From Scilla litardierei (Eukaryota > Streptophyta > Magnoliopsida > Asparagales > Asparagaceae): 64,000 bases of DNA. The stretch spans positions 137,466,448 through 137,530,447 of the forward strand of contig CM061136.1 of assembly GCA_030789695.1 (NCBI GenBank), given 5' to 3'. Of this stretch, positions 1 through 10,153 are shown piece by piece. The notes under the pieces are model-generated. The model had not been told where the DNA came from and did not search any database. It saw only the letters and a list, made by a program, of their open reading frames with translations. The translations under genes were made by a program, and so were the position numbers. Within the stretch, counting starts at the first letter, position 1, and every line of letters starts with the position of its first letter.

Positions 1-108
1 TTTATAGTTCATCATACTATTCCAGCTACTTTCCCATTTAGGAACATTTGTCTTATGTGACTTTTTAAAAGCAACTCTTTTGCTTGATTAGTTTTTGTCT
101 CACTGAAA
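1..108 (+). other. 5' leader of the CW-MBD gene with candidate splice acceptor
   Basis: A pyrimidine-rich stretch ends in AG at 40-41 and could be the acceptor of an intron in the 5' UTR. An in-frame TGA at 85-87 closes the reading frame upstream of the ATG at 109, so 109 is the first usable start in this exon. The promoter and any earlier exon lie outside the window. Confidence 0.4.
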
Positions 109-899
109 ATGATTTATGATACCAATGTAGCAGAGGCAATCCAGATGCAGTCAGATTTACATGATGCTTCTCCAAGGGTGAAGAAGGAACACTCTGCATC
201 ACCACGATCTTTGAAATGGATGATTAAAAGGCCGGTGGATTTTGTCGAGGGTGATGCAGATGTTGCAGGAGATGGATCTATTGATATTTCTCCAAACAAC
301 GTGGCTCTTGAAACTAGAGAGATGATTCAATCGCAGTCACATCTGGAAGATTCTCCACCAAGTGCGAAGGAGGAACACTCTAGATCCCCACGACCTACCA
401 AAAAGAGTCGTAAAAAAGCACCACATAGAGCTGAGTCTGATGCAAAGGATGGCGGTGATGAATCTATTGGAAGTACTTCAAATCAGTTGGTTCTATATAA
501 CCCTAAAGCCAGCAATACTACTCAAGACTTACTGCCAGTATCTGATCAGAGTGAAAGCTATACCTCAACCTTACGAAATGCGATGGCATCAAATCCTGCA
601 AGCCGGGTACTACCATCAGTTGGGGCATTCACAGTCCAGTGTGCTGACTGTTTTAAATGGAGGCTGATTCCAACAAAAGAAATATATGAGGAAATCCGTG
701 AGCATATATTGCAAAGGCCTTTTACATGCGAGCGAGCTCGGGAATGGCGCCCTGATATCACATGTAATGATCCGGCAGACATATCACAGGATGGGAGCAG
801 GCTTTGGGCAATTGATAAACCCAGCATTGCTCAACCTCCACCTGGTTGGGAAAGGCAACTTAGAATTAGAGGGGAAGGGAGCACCAAGTTTGCAGATGT
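109..899 (+). CDS. CW-type zinc finger / methyl-CpG-binding domain protein, exon 1
   Basis: This exon encodes residues 1-263 plus two bases of codon 264. Residues about 176-230 form a CW-type zinc finger with four cysteines (C178, C181, C207, C219) and the tryptophans typical of that fold. The MBD begins at about 243 (PPPGWERQ) and is cut by the intron. A basic cluster KKSRKK at 98-103 is a likely nuclear signal. The N-terminal half is polar and carries a duplicated ~26-residue motif (11-36 and 73-98, each with EHS.SPR). The donor is GTAAGT at 900; reading on without splicing meets a TAA at once. CW-MBD proteins are plant nuclear proteins linked to chromatin and gene silencing. Not every plant MBD binds methylated CpG, so the binding preference is not known from this. 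Confidence 0.85.
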
Positions 900-919
900 G
901 TAAGTGTTCTTTTTCTTGT

Positions 920-941
920 CCCCCCCCCCCCCCCCCCCCCC
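920..941 (+). repeat. 22-nt C homopolymer just inside intron 1
   Basis: An uninterrupted run of 22 cytosines starts 20 nt after the exon 1 donor. Its length is likely to be polymorphic or miscalled in sequencing. Confidence 0.9.
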
Positions 942-1041
942 TATATGAAGTTATGTTTGCTTCATATTCAAATGAACGACTAATAGTGGTTATTCAAGCT
1001 ACTCTGGGCATGCATTAGGGAATTTGATGCTTTTTTATTAA

Positions 1042-1630
1042 ACATTCATAAGAATAAAAAACAAGACTGCGAGGGACCCCACAATTAATGATATTTAGTG
1101 AAGCCACAATTAGTAATTAGTAACTGTAGATATATTTAGCTCAAAAGCTTAAGTCCATTGGATAGAGGCTTGACTCACAATTTATGGACATCAATCAAAT
1201 TTTTTCAATGTGGGACTATTATTCTCAACCTCTTCAAACTCAACGGAAAGTCTTGAGTTTGGAAAATTGAATTTTTAAAGAAAGGATCACGTATTGATCC
1301 GGATCCGGATTATAGGCTATTACAGACACGAAACTTGTAAATGGACATGATTATTACAAGACAGTTAGACCATTACAAATGGACACGATGAACCGATTTA
1401 GCTCAGGAATAAGGTGACATGACATGATGGAACAGCTCTGATACCATCTTAAGAATTGAAAGCAAGACTGAGAGGGAGCCCATAATTAATGATATCTAGT
1501 GAATCCATAATTGGTAACTGAAGCCATATCTAATCCAAAAGCTTAAGGATAATGGGTGGATGCTCAATTCCTCATTTATAGACATCAATTTTCTTTAATT
1601 TTTTTCAGTGTGAGACTATTATTCTCAACA
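1042..1630 (-). mobile_element. TRIM (terminal-repeat retrotransposon in miniature)
   Basis: Two diverged direct repeats of about 180 bp lie at about 1042-1229 and 1447-1630. Read on the minus strand the right copy starts TGTTGAGAATAATAGTC and is followed at its far end by a primer binding site TGGTATCAGAGC (1434-1446, complement of initiator Met tRNA). The left copy is preceded by a short purine tract (GAAGAGG). The interior of about 220 bp has no coding capacity. This is the layout of a TRIM: tiny LTRs, PBS and PPT only, moved by enzymes from another element. Confidence 0.65.
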
Positions 1631-2675
1631 GACAATTAAGTGATAAATCAAGAAGGCTGTTTTCTAATTTTTCAGAATTCAGCTTTTGTTACTTTTGTCT
1701 CCTAATTGTAGTCTCTCTCTTTACCCTTAAAAAAAATAAAACCTTGTAAGGATAGATCACATATAGGATTATACATAAGGTTTAGATGCACTCTTGGCAT
1801 GTCTTTACATGCCAAGATACACGTTATTTTGATCATATATTTTTTTGATCGATTTCCTATATCTGGCGAGTTGTCATCTGCTTACCGTTTGAGAAATTGG
1901 AAAGGCAAATTATAATTCACAACCTGTTGGTTTACAATATGTGTAACTTACCTGAGCAAGCATTAGATTTGAATCCAACGAACAGTTATCAGTTGAAAAC
2001 AATCCGGTTATAGAATATGGTTGCTTTTGGTATTCAGTGGAATTAAATTGCGACAGATGTGAAGACATGTCTGAACGGTTAGAGCATTACATTTTCACTT
2101 TGTAGGAGCACTGCAATTAATCCCATTCATTTTGTAGACAACACTTTTGGATGTCAAAGTTGCATATGGCATGATCTGTTCAAGAAAGTTTTGCTTTTCA
2201 GAATTTGTTTGCATATTGCTGATAAACAACTAATATTTTACGGCACAGCTATACTTCAGCTTAGTTACACGTAAAATAGGTATCATGTATCTGTGGAATT
2301 TGACCTCATGGTGATGCGATGATGTTATATCTGCTTATTACATAAGCATCATAGTGAGTACTGGGACCATATTGTGGAATATCCCATGAGCTATGACTTC
2401 AAACTTATGTTGAATTTTGGATTTTGTAACTGTTATTTGAAGCATTTAAATCAGTACTTGCATTTGGATAAAGTGAAGTGGCATGCTTGGGACACTGCAG
2501 TAGTGACTAGTGAAGTAGCATGCTTGAGATACTGTCGTAGTGTCTGCCAATTTAATTGTTTTCCAACTGTCACCTATCTATAAAACTCTTTTTTTTCTAG
2601 TTTGCTAAACAATTGATCGATATTTGTGTTGTTCTCATCTTTGCTGAAGCTGTTTTCATTCCAGTGTAAGTGTTC
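1631..2675. other. Intron 1 sequence without recognised feature
   Basis: AT-rich sequence with no ORF of substance, no terminal repeats and no similarity to other parts of the window that I could see. Confidence 0.5.
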
Positions 2676-4145
2676 TTGTTGATGTGGAATGAACATGGAG
2701 TATGAGCACATTCTATTGTGAATTAAAGTGAATCCTAATCAAGGACTCCTTATCGTGGAAGAAAAAGAAATTAGATTTTTTAAAAGTTCAAGTTACTCTT
2801 AAGGAGTTTGAGTTAATTGAGATTTTATTCTTAAGGAGTTTGAGTTAATTGAGATTTTATGGTCTTCGAGCCCTTTTATATTTTGTTATTTAAGTCTTTT
2901 TGAGTTTCATTTGAGTCTTTTAAGTTACCTGTTTGAGTTTCTTTCTAGAGATCAGTTTACGATGTTCTAGTTTTATATATATTCGAGGGTCATCATATGT
3001 ATAAAGACTGGGAGCTATGTATTGTATATTTCTTTACTTTCTGCAATATAACTGATGAGCAAAAGTGCTTATGTGGCTGACATAAGAGAAGAGAAGATAC
3101 ATACTATTGATGGGAGGATTATGATGAATGTTGTGAGCAATGATCACAAATGAAGCTCGAGCTTTGACATCCATACCTACCTAAACACCGAATTATCCCT
3201 TGTTCATCATGACCATCTTCAATTCCTGAGCTAGATCTACAGGATAAGTTAATAAGAGAATTGCAAAGCTTAGTTTAAGAGATGAAGCTAGAATTACAGA
3301 GTTTGTAAGCAGGATTACAGGTTATGATGGATGTGTGCTAAAAGATGCAAGTTGAGGAAGTTGTAGAATCAGAACCATCAAAATCAAAGGTGATGCCGAA
3401 GTCTGAATCGGTGTTTCAATCAAATGTTGAGATCGAGTCACAACTTGAACTATATTTACATGTCGAGTTAAAGTTGACATATAGCATGAGACCAAGTTTG
3501 AGCCTGATAGTTAGCATGAGTCTGAGTTCGAGTTCGAGCTGGAGCCAAAACCCAGGTTTGAGATTGAGATTGAGCAAATGTTGAATTTGAGGCACATCAT
3601 ATTGAGTTTGTGACTTACGATCCTTTACTCACCAGCAGGCATATTTTGCCTCTATTTTATCTATTTTCTCCGCACATTTGAAATGCTCTCCCCAAAGTAT
3701 TTGATCGAGCTATTTGATTTTGCACTTTCGAGGTCGAGTTTTCTCCAATCAGGGGAGGCTGGATGTGAAGCGAACATGAAACACGTGCTATTTCTACTAG
3801 AAATTGAAACAAATCCTAATCAAGGAAGGATTCCTAATCGTTGAGTCAATTTTTAAAAGTTCGAGTCAATTTTTAGGAGTTTGAGTCAGTATAGACTTTG
3901 TGATTTTGGTTTCTTTTATATTTTGTTATTTGCGACCATTTGAGTTTATTTTTAGAGTCTTAGAGTTTCCTTTTGTAGGCCTATTTAATTTTATTTGTAT
4001 TTTATTTAAGAGTTTGAGTTATGTTAGGATTTTCGGTATGAGTTTAGATACGTGTTTGTTTTTTCTCCTATAAATATGAGTATGTAATTGAACTTTTAGA
4101 TATGTGGTGATTGAATAAAATTTATATTTTGTGAACTATGTTTAC
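2676..4145 (+). mobile_element. Decayed LTR retrotransposon relic
   Basis: Two diverged direct repeats at about 2676-3060 and 3768-4145 share the order: start near TGATGTGGAATG or TGGATGTGAAG, AATCCTAATCAAGGA, several GAGTTTGAGT segments, TTTATATTTTGTTATTT. The right copy is preceded by a purine tract AGGGGAGGC, as a 3' LTR should be. The ~700-bp interior holds only low-complexity Glu/Ser-rich frames. I read it as an old, internally deleted + strand LTR element, possibly gypsy. Boundaries are approximate. Confidence 0.45.
2797..2860 (+). repeat. Perfect 32-bp tandem duplication
   Basis: A 32-bp unit beginning TCTTAAGGAG is present twice head to tail without a mismatch, inside the left LTR relic. 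The identity shows it is recent compared with the element around it. Confidence 0.85.
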
Positions 4146-5334
4146 AGGTTTGAAATCTTTTGCATGATGTGTGAGTGGGTGAGAAATTGCATGGGTGAGG
4201 TTTGAAGGAATCTTCAATGTGTGAGGCATTGGAGTCGGTGATGATCCGATTTTTGTGGTGGGAAGCCTAAAACCTATTTATCCTTTATCTTTCAAATCGC
4301 TAATTAGTTTTTCCCTAACTTCTTCCACTACAGCTTGCCACGTTTCCTGTCACGTGCTCTAATGGTGGATACTAGGGTTAGCTGTGTTGCGGAGCAATGG
4401 TCGATTATATTCTACTGATGCCATTTGTCCAGATTGTTGTTCAAACCAGTTACAGGGCTAAAACTAGCTGCTAGCATAATGTGGACTGGGTAGTATCAAC
4501 TCTGACTGTCCCCTGGTCAGATAGACCATTCGTCTAGTTAGCATTCGATGACACAGAATACTGCTTTGATCATTTTAAACAAGCCTAGTTTGAGCGCCCA
4601 GTGCCAAAGGTGTGGTTGCAACTTGAACTTCCATCCTCCTTTTTTCATGCATTCCATCTGTATCCTCAAGCTGATTTCAGAGGTATATTGAGAAGTCTGA
4701 TATGGGAATTATTGTGAGAATCTTCTGCAGTTCAGTGGCTTAATACATAGAGTAAACTACTGTTGATCATCCATCACTTGTTATCCTGTTCAAGTGACCA
4801 AATCAACTTAATCCTCCGTGGTTTAATCTAATTTCTTTGTTTCTTCGAATGTACATGACTGGCTACATTCTCAAAAGGGATGTTAAGACTATAAAAGGAG
4901 CCCTCAACAGTATCAATGTGCGGATACCTCATGTCAACTTGGTATTCAATCTTTATGGCTGGTGCCAAATTTAGTGAAAGCATTACATTTTGCAAAGGGC
5001 TTGTTGCAACTAAAATATACATGTTATAAGTGCTTGTTCCTGGGTAGTATTCATATCAAATTCAAGAAAGAATGCTGTAAACAGGACACTTAGATTTTTT
5101 AGGTTTCTTGTTGTGTTGGGCACTCAAGACACTTGGGACTCTAGAGGACACTTCTTGGACACACCAAAAAGGCAAAAACACCTTAGGTGATAAACAATGG
5201 CAATACCAGAATGTAATTGCAATCTTGCATTTTTTTTACACCTGATATCAAAATGGGTTTGTATCCGGTACTATTGGTGGTGATTTCATTGAAGTATGCA
5301 TGATTGCTCATTGCAAACAGGTCTATGTAAATAA
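4146..5334. other. Intron 1 sequence without recognised feature
   Basis: No supported gene or mobile-element end was seen. A 64-codon minus-strand ORF at 4828-5022 has no recognisable motif. Confidence 0.4.
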
Positions 5335-5812
5335 TTGCATGCATATCACCATATCATTGCATACATGTTTAGAACGTTCCCATGTGGGGCATGGGGGGAA
5401 ATTCCCAGTGTCCATGTAATGATGTGGGCCACATGGCAGGAGAAGAAACGGCCGCCCCCGAGACGCGATCGACTGCGACAACGACACATGACGCGTGGAT
5501 TCCATCCTGCCTTCATCCGATGGTCGACGTTCAAGTAAGTGTGGAGCGGTAGGGCAAAGCGGGTCAAAATCTGATTCCGATCCGGTTCCGTTACTTAGCA
5601 TAGACCCGTTAGGATTTATTAATGGTATTTAAAATCCTTATTTTGTTAAGGTTTTTGTGTGAATTTTTCAGGACAAGATTGCGGCTACATGTAGAAATAC
5701 AGAGGGCAAACTGAGTGGCCAAGAGAGGGTTGCTTGGGAGGGTGTTTCCTTCATTATTTTATTCTCTGAATTCGTGACTGGTTTGGTTTTTCCTTGAACC
5801 AAATATCATAAT
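5335..5812 (+). mobile_element. Old copia-like LTR relic, left part (split by the hAT-like element)
   Basis: This GC-richer block with a GACGCGTGGAT core, followed by a region with AATCTG and a TATTTAA box, resembles 22959-23606 in order and wording. It resumes at 21184 beyond the hAT-like element, where a degenerate PBS-like site (near 21250) and a following ~80 bp again match the second relic. I read both as 5' LTR plus leader of one old copia family. Similarity is low and boundaries are not fixed. Confidence 0.35.
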
Positions 5813-5986
5813 CAAGGTTAGAGGTTTCGGTTTCGATTTCAGTCTTTCAGAAATTTTAGGTTTCGGTCATGTTTCCTCGTTTCGATGGTTTTCGAGTTTT
5901 GTTTCGTTTCGTTTGTATTGGTAGTCTCAAATACTTAAAAGCCAATCAAATACCATCAAATACTAAAGCATCAAATACTTGAAAAA

Positions 5987-6630
5987 TCTATTATACATTT
6001 GACAATGTTTTTTGAATTCTAGGGCTGACTAGGATAAGATAAAGAGTGGCCGAGATTTGATCTTAGTAAATCAATGGTTGGGATTGGATTTTGTGAAAAT
6101 TTTAGTGGAAGAACTTAAATTTTGGTGGGAAAAGTGTATTGGGAACCAAAACTTTGAAATTAGAAGTGCCTTGGGAAAGACTGTGGAGATTAAATTTGGG
6201 GGGAAGTGCATTGAGAACCTAAAATTTGAAATTAAAAGTGCATTGGGAAAGATTGTGAATAAGCATGATCCATTAAATTAAACAAAATAAAAAATTTAGC
6301 GTAAAACAATTTAGCGTAAAAATACACTGATTTTTGTTGTTCTGCGCCCGCTAAATTTTTACGCTAATTTGTCGTTCCGCGCCTCGCTAAATTTTTTACG
6401 CTAATTTGTCGTTCCGCGCCGAAGGCGCGGACGTCAAATTAGTTGTTCGACGCCAAATTTGTTGTTCCGCGCCGAAGGCGCCGGCGCCGAAAGTGCCTGT
6501 GTCGCTAAATAATTTTACGCTAATTTATTGTTCTAGTAAATTTTGGATATGGAAATAATTTTTCGGGGCACAACGATTACGCGGGGGCAATCTTAAATGA
6601 ACCGTGCCCACGAGCACGGGTTATGACTAG
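5987..6630 (+). mobile_element. Non-autonomous Helitron (644 bp)
   Basis: The 5' end is TCTATTATAC, the 3' end is CTAG (6627-6630), and the element sits between A (5986) and T (6631), as Helitrons do. Ten bases before CTAG... is a 6-bp stem hairpin, CCGTGC...GCACGG (6602-6619), the usual Helitron 3' signal. There is no RepHel ORF, so it is a non-autonomous member. It holds two ~75-bp imperfect tandem units (about 6112-6262) and a structured GC/AT repeat block at 6290-6540. Confidence 0.72.
6290..6540 (+). repeat. Palindromic GCTAAATTTTTACGCTAATTT / CCGCGCC repeat block in the Helitron
   Basis: Segments TTAGCGTAAA, their complement TTTACGCTAA, and GTCGTTCCGCGCC recur several times. One hairpin, CCGCGCC-GAA-GGCGCGG (6415-6431), has a perfect 7-bp stem; a shorter relative lies at about 6465-6490. 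Alternate AT-rich and GC-rich palindromes give a block with strong folding potential. Confidence 0.7.
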
Positions 6631-6745
6631 TATAGTATTAAACAAATACTATCAAATACTATCAAATTTGTATTACTAATATGTATTTACAAATTTGTAT
6701 AATATATCAAAAATTAAAAATACGTATTTTCTTGAATTTAGAAGA

Positions 6746-6893
6746 GGTTTGCTATTCGCGTTACACATTTTGTTAAATATATCACCCTTTTTTTACAAGT
6801 TTGCCATTCCCTTCCTAGTTTGCTAAAAGATAATGGCAAACCTGTAAATACATGGAACATGGTTAGCAAAATGTGTACGATGAATAGCGACCC
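6746..6893. repeat. 148-bp fold-back MITE-like element
   Basis: The outer arms 6746-6772 and 6867-6893 are inverted complements with a few mismatches (TTTGCTATTCG against GTCGCTATTCA, both running to ACACATTTTG). A second inner inverted pair, GTTTGCCATT and AATGGCAAAC, makes nearly the whole element one long hairpin. No target duplication could be fixed. It ends just before the chromovirus LTR at 6901. Confidence 0.6.
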
Positions 6894-6900
6894 CATAGTG

Positions 6901-7221
6901 TGATAGATCCGAAAAGAGAAATCTAACAAATAGATAATCAAAGTCGAAACGAAACAACAATATTAAGATAATTGAATACAAGAAAGTTGTATTCTCCTTC
7001 CAAGACGCAAATAGAGGACGTCCGCACTCGTGCACTCGTCTAAACTATGAAATCACTCCAATCGTCAAAAGATAGAATAAAAGACAAAGCGACGGCTAGC
7101 CCCCATATAAATAATAGAACTTAGGGTTTCAAGGCAAGAGAGGTGCGCGCGCGGGTTTGGTGGGCCGGCGGCCTGGGCTTGGATGCAGGTCTTCATGCGG
7201 ACATAGACCGGCGTCCTATCA
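6901..7221 (-). repeat. 3' LTR of chromovirus 1
   Basis: On the minus strand this 321-bp block starts TGATAG right after a purine tract (CTCTTTGGGGAGAGTAT, 7222-7238) and ends CTATCA, a perfect 6-bp terminal inverted repeat. It contains a TATA-like TTATTTATATGG. It lies directly downstream of the integrase stop. The matching 5' LTR is missing. Confidence 0.7.
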
Positions 7222-7788
7222 ATACTCTCCCCAAAGAGCCACCTTGTCCTCAAGGTGGAAGTCTGGAAATCGCGCTACCATCTCGTCCATAGCTTCCCAT
7301 GTGCTCTCATGCTCTGGCAAGCCCTTCCACTGCAACACCTGGCGCTTTCTTGTGTCTTCCCGCCGAACTCCTTTCAACGCCTCGGGCTCCAGCCTCACCT
7401 CCATATCAGCAGTAAGGGTCTCCGGTAAAGAAGTGGAAGGTGTGTGGTCGCCAATAGCCTGGCGCAACTGTGGAACATGGAACACTGGGTGGATAACCGA
7501 TCTTGCGGGCAATCTCAATTTGTAGGCCACCTGTCCAATCCTCGCCTCAACCTCGAAGGGCTCATAGTATCGTGGTGCCAGTTTCTCATTCCTCCTGTGA
7601 GCCACAGATCTCTGCCTGTAAGGTCGCTGTTTCAAGTACACCATGTCCCCCACCGCGATTTGTACGTCACGACGGTGCACGTCTGCTCTTGCCTTCATGA
7701 CCTGCTGCGCCCTTGCCAAACCGAGCTTTAGCTCCTCCAAAACCTGATCCCTCTCCGCCAAGTACTGCTTTATATCCGAAACTGGCAT
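7219..7788 (-). pseudogene. Chromovirus 1 integrase C-terminus with chromodomain
   Basis: The segment starts in the linker, then shows VGDMVYLKQRPYRQ and LAPRYYEPFEVEARIG (GPY/F-type module) and PVFHVPQLR. It ends with a chromodomain (VLQWKGLPEHESTWEAMDEM, ARFPDFHLEDKVAL). In chromoviruses this domain directs integration toward particular chromatin. The stop TAG at 7219 overlaps the 3' LTR edge by three bases. Confidence 0.85.
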
Positions 7789-7882
7789 TGTCTTATGCTA
7801 ATAATGTAACAAGTAAGGGGTCCCTACCATAAAGAATCCTGAAGGGTGTCGTCTGTACTGTCGTGTGATATGACGTGTTATA

Positions 7883-8533
7883 TCAGTATTCCGCCCATGC
7901 CAGCCAACGAGCCCACTCCTTGGGATTATCCGAAATGAAGCACCGCAGGTAAGTCTCCACGCTCCTGTGTACCACTTCCGTCTGTCCATCGGTCTGAAGG
8001 TGGTAGGCCGTGCTTCGTTTCAACGCCGTCCCATGCAGCTTGAAAAGCTCTTGCCAGAATCTACTCTGGAAAACATTGTCTCGGTCCGAGACTATGGACT
8101 TTGGAGGTCCATGCAGACGAATGATCTCCCTCACAAATACCTCTGCCACCAATACTGCGTTGTAAGGATGCCAAAGCGGAACAAAGTGCGCATACTTGCT
8201 GAGGCGGTCGACCACAACAAATATGACAGTATATCCACCCGACTTCGGCAACCCATCTATGAAGTCCATGGAGAGGTCCTCCCACACTCGATCCGGCAAG
8301 GACAACGACTGTAGTAGTCCTCCTGAGGACATCGCCTGGTACTTGTGACGCTGGTACATGTCACACTCTGCCACCATCCTCGCCACCTCCTTCATCCCCT
8401 TCCAGTAGACCTCCCTCGCCAGTCGCTGGTAGGTCTGAGGACCCCAGAATGTCCTCCGATGGCTCTGCAGTGAATCTCCTGGAGTATGGCCAGTAGATAT
8501 GCGGATGTCCTCGGTAGCACAAGTCTTCCCCAA
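7883..8533 (-). pseudogene. Chromovirus 1 integrase, zinc domain and catalytic core
   Basis: The N-terminal HHCC region ends AECDMYQRHK, where the last zinc cysteine has become tyrosine. The core carries the three acidic residues in DFIDGLP, IVSDRD and TDGQTEVVHRSVE. Integrase inserts the cDNA into host DNA. An in-frame TGA closes the frame at 7883, and the GPY and chromodomain part lies beyond in the next open segment. Confidence 0.8.
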
Positions 8534-8774
8534 TATAGCAGCCGTCCATCCTGGAGAGAATACACCGGAAACTCAGTCGACCCCTGCAGAAGAGCTTCTC
8601 GTATGCCTGTTAACTCTGGGTCCTGTTCCACCGCCTGCTGTAGCGGCCCCCAGTCCTTAGTACGGACACTGCTGGTGTGGCCAGCTCCGTCTCCTCTCGC
8701 CGTGATAAGGCATCAGCCGCCTTGTTCTCCAGCCCGGGGCGATACTCGATCTCAAACCTGTACCCCATCAGCTT

Positions 8775-9080
8775 TCACAGCCACTTCTGATGCTCCTCTG
8801 CTACCATCCGCTGCTCTAATAAATACTCTAGGCTCCGCTGATCGGTGTGTACCAGGAAACTCCGCCCCAACAAGTACGGCCTCCACTTCTGAATTGCCAA
8901 GACTATGGCCATCAGCTCCCTCTCGTAGACCGATCGCAGTCGGCCTCTAGCTGTCAACACTTGGCTGAAGTATGCAATAGGCCACTGCTCTTGCATCAGC
9001 ACGGCCCCTAGCCCGTGCCCTGACGCATCCGCCTCCACCACAAAGGGTCTGGAAAAGTCTGGTAGTGCCAAAACTGGCAC
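8775..9080 (-). pseudogene. Chromovirus 1 RNase H
   Basis: It reads [35 protein letters not shown] and [11 protein letters not shown], so the Asp, Glu and Asp metal ligands are kept. RNase H removes the RNA template during reverse transcription. An in-frame TGA at 8775-8777 after QKWL separates it from the tether region (YRPGLENKAAD) that continues in the same frame. Confidence 0.8.
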
Positions 9081-9869
9081 CGTGTCATGGCCTTCTTCAG
9101 AGCCTCAAAAGCTGTTGTCGCCTCCTCCCCCAGTGGAACTGGTCCTTCTTCAATAGCTCGGTCAATGGCCAAGCGATCATCCCATATCCCTCCACAAACC
9201 TGCGGTAGTAACCTGTCAACCCTAGAAACCCCCGCAGCCTCCTGAGAGTGGTAGGGCGCAACCAGTCCAGCATCGCCCCGATCTTCCCCCTGTCTGTGCC
9301 ACCCCATCTGCTGACACCACATGTCCCCGGTACTCCACCTGCGGTTGTCCAAATAGGCACTTCTTTCTGTTCGCCACCAGCTGATGGACTGCAACTTTGT
9401 AAACATCACCTGCAGATGGTCAAGGTGCTCCTCTAAGGTGCGACTGTACACTAGTATAGCGTCAAAGAAAACAAGTACGAATCGCCTCAGGTACGGTCGG
9501 AATACCTTGTTCATAAGGGACTGGAAGGTGGCTGGTGCGTTCGTCAAGCCAAAAGGCATGACGAGGAACTCGTAGTGGTCCTCATGCGTCCTGAACACCG
9601 TCTTGGGCACATCCTCCCGTCGCATCCTGCTCTGATAGTAGCCTGACTTGAGATCTATCTTGCTGAACCACGCTGACCCCATGTAACTCGTCCAGGAGCT
9701 CGTCTATTACCGGTATGGGGAACTTATCTGGCACTGTCTCTTTGTTCAAGGCTCGGTAGTCCACATAGAAGCGCCAGCTCCCATCCTTTTTCTTCATCAT
9801 GAGCATATGGCTAGAGAATGGGCTCACACTAGGCTGAATCACTCCCGCCTCCACCATCTCGGCTACCAT
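9008..9869 (-). pseudogene. Chromovirus 1 reverse transcriptase
   Basis: The first part (9869 down to about 9680) has [17 protein letters not shown] and [17 protein letters not shown] 1-nt frameshift then moves the domain to the frame with [29 protein letters not shown] and [13 protein letters not shown]. The catalytic box should be F/YxDD; here it reads FFDA, a loss of the second aspartate. Downstream the connection region ([17 protein letters not shown], 9097-9360) is in another frame. RT would copy the genomic RNA; this one is dead. Confidence 0.85.
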
Positions 9870-9878
9870 CTTTTCGAT

Positions 9879-10103
9879 CTAATCCTTCTGGTGCTGTGGG
9901 TATCGGTAGGGTCTGACACTGATGGGGAAAACACTCTCCCGCAATACAATGGTGTGCTCATGGTCCCTCGGTTGTGACAGACCCTGAGGCTCTTGAAAGA
10001 TATCCTCAAACTGCGCCAACATCTGATGCACTTCCCCTGGTACAATATGCTCTCCACTGGTCAGTGTGCCTCCTCCCTTCGTCATGGTGTACAACTCAAC
10101 CAA
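9879..10103 (-). pseudogene. Chromovirus 1 pol, segment before RT
   Basis: The frame reads EDIFQEP, DHEHTIVLRE and VRPYRYP, the conserved approach to the RT domain in gypsy Pol. It ends at an in-frame TAG (9879-9881) three codons before the RT start segment, which continues in the same frame, so this is a nonsense mutation and not a domain border. Confidence 0.75.
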
Positions 10104-10153
10104 GTACCCTCCTCACTCGGTCTGTAAGGTTCTCAGCATTGTCTTCAATGACA

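Noticed and set aside
5323..5601. Minus and plus ORFs of 67-92 codons
   Set aside because: Three overlapping frames in a short GC-rich block that fits an LTR relic; no domain seen.
6415..6431. miRNA precursor in the GC hairpin
   Set aside because: The stem is only 7 bp and part of a repeat block inside a Helitron.
7157..7731. Plus-strand ORFs of 65-122 codons over the chromovirus integrase
   Set aside because: They are antisense shadows of a clear integrase and chromodomain on the minus strand.
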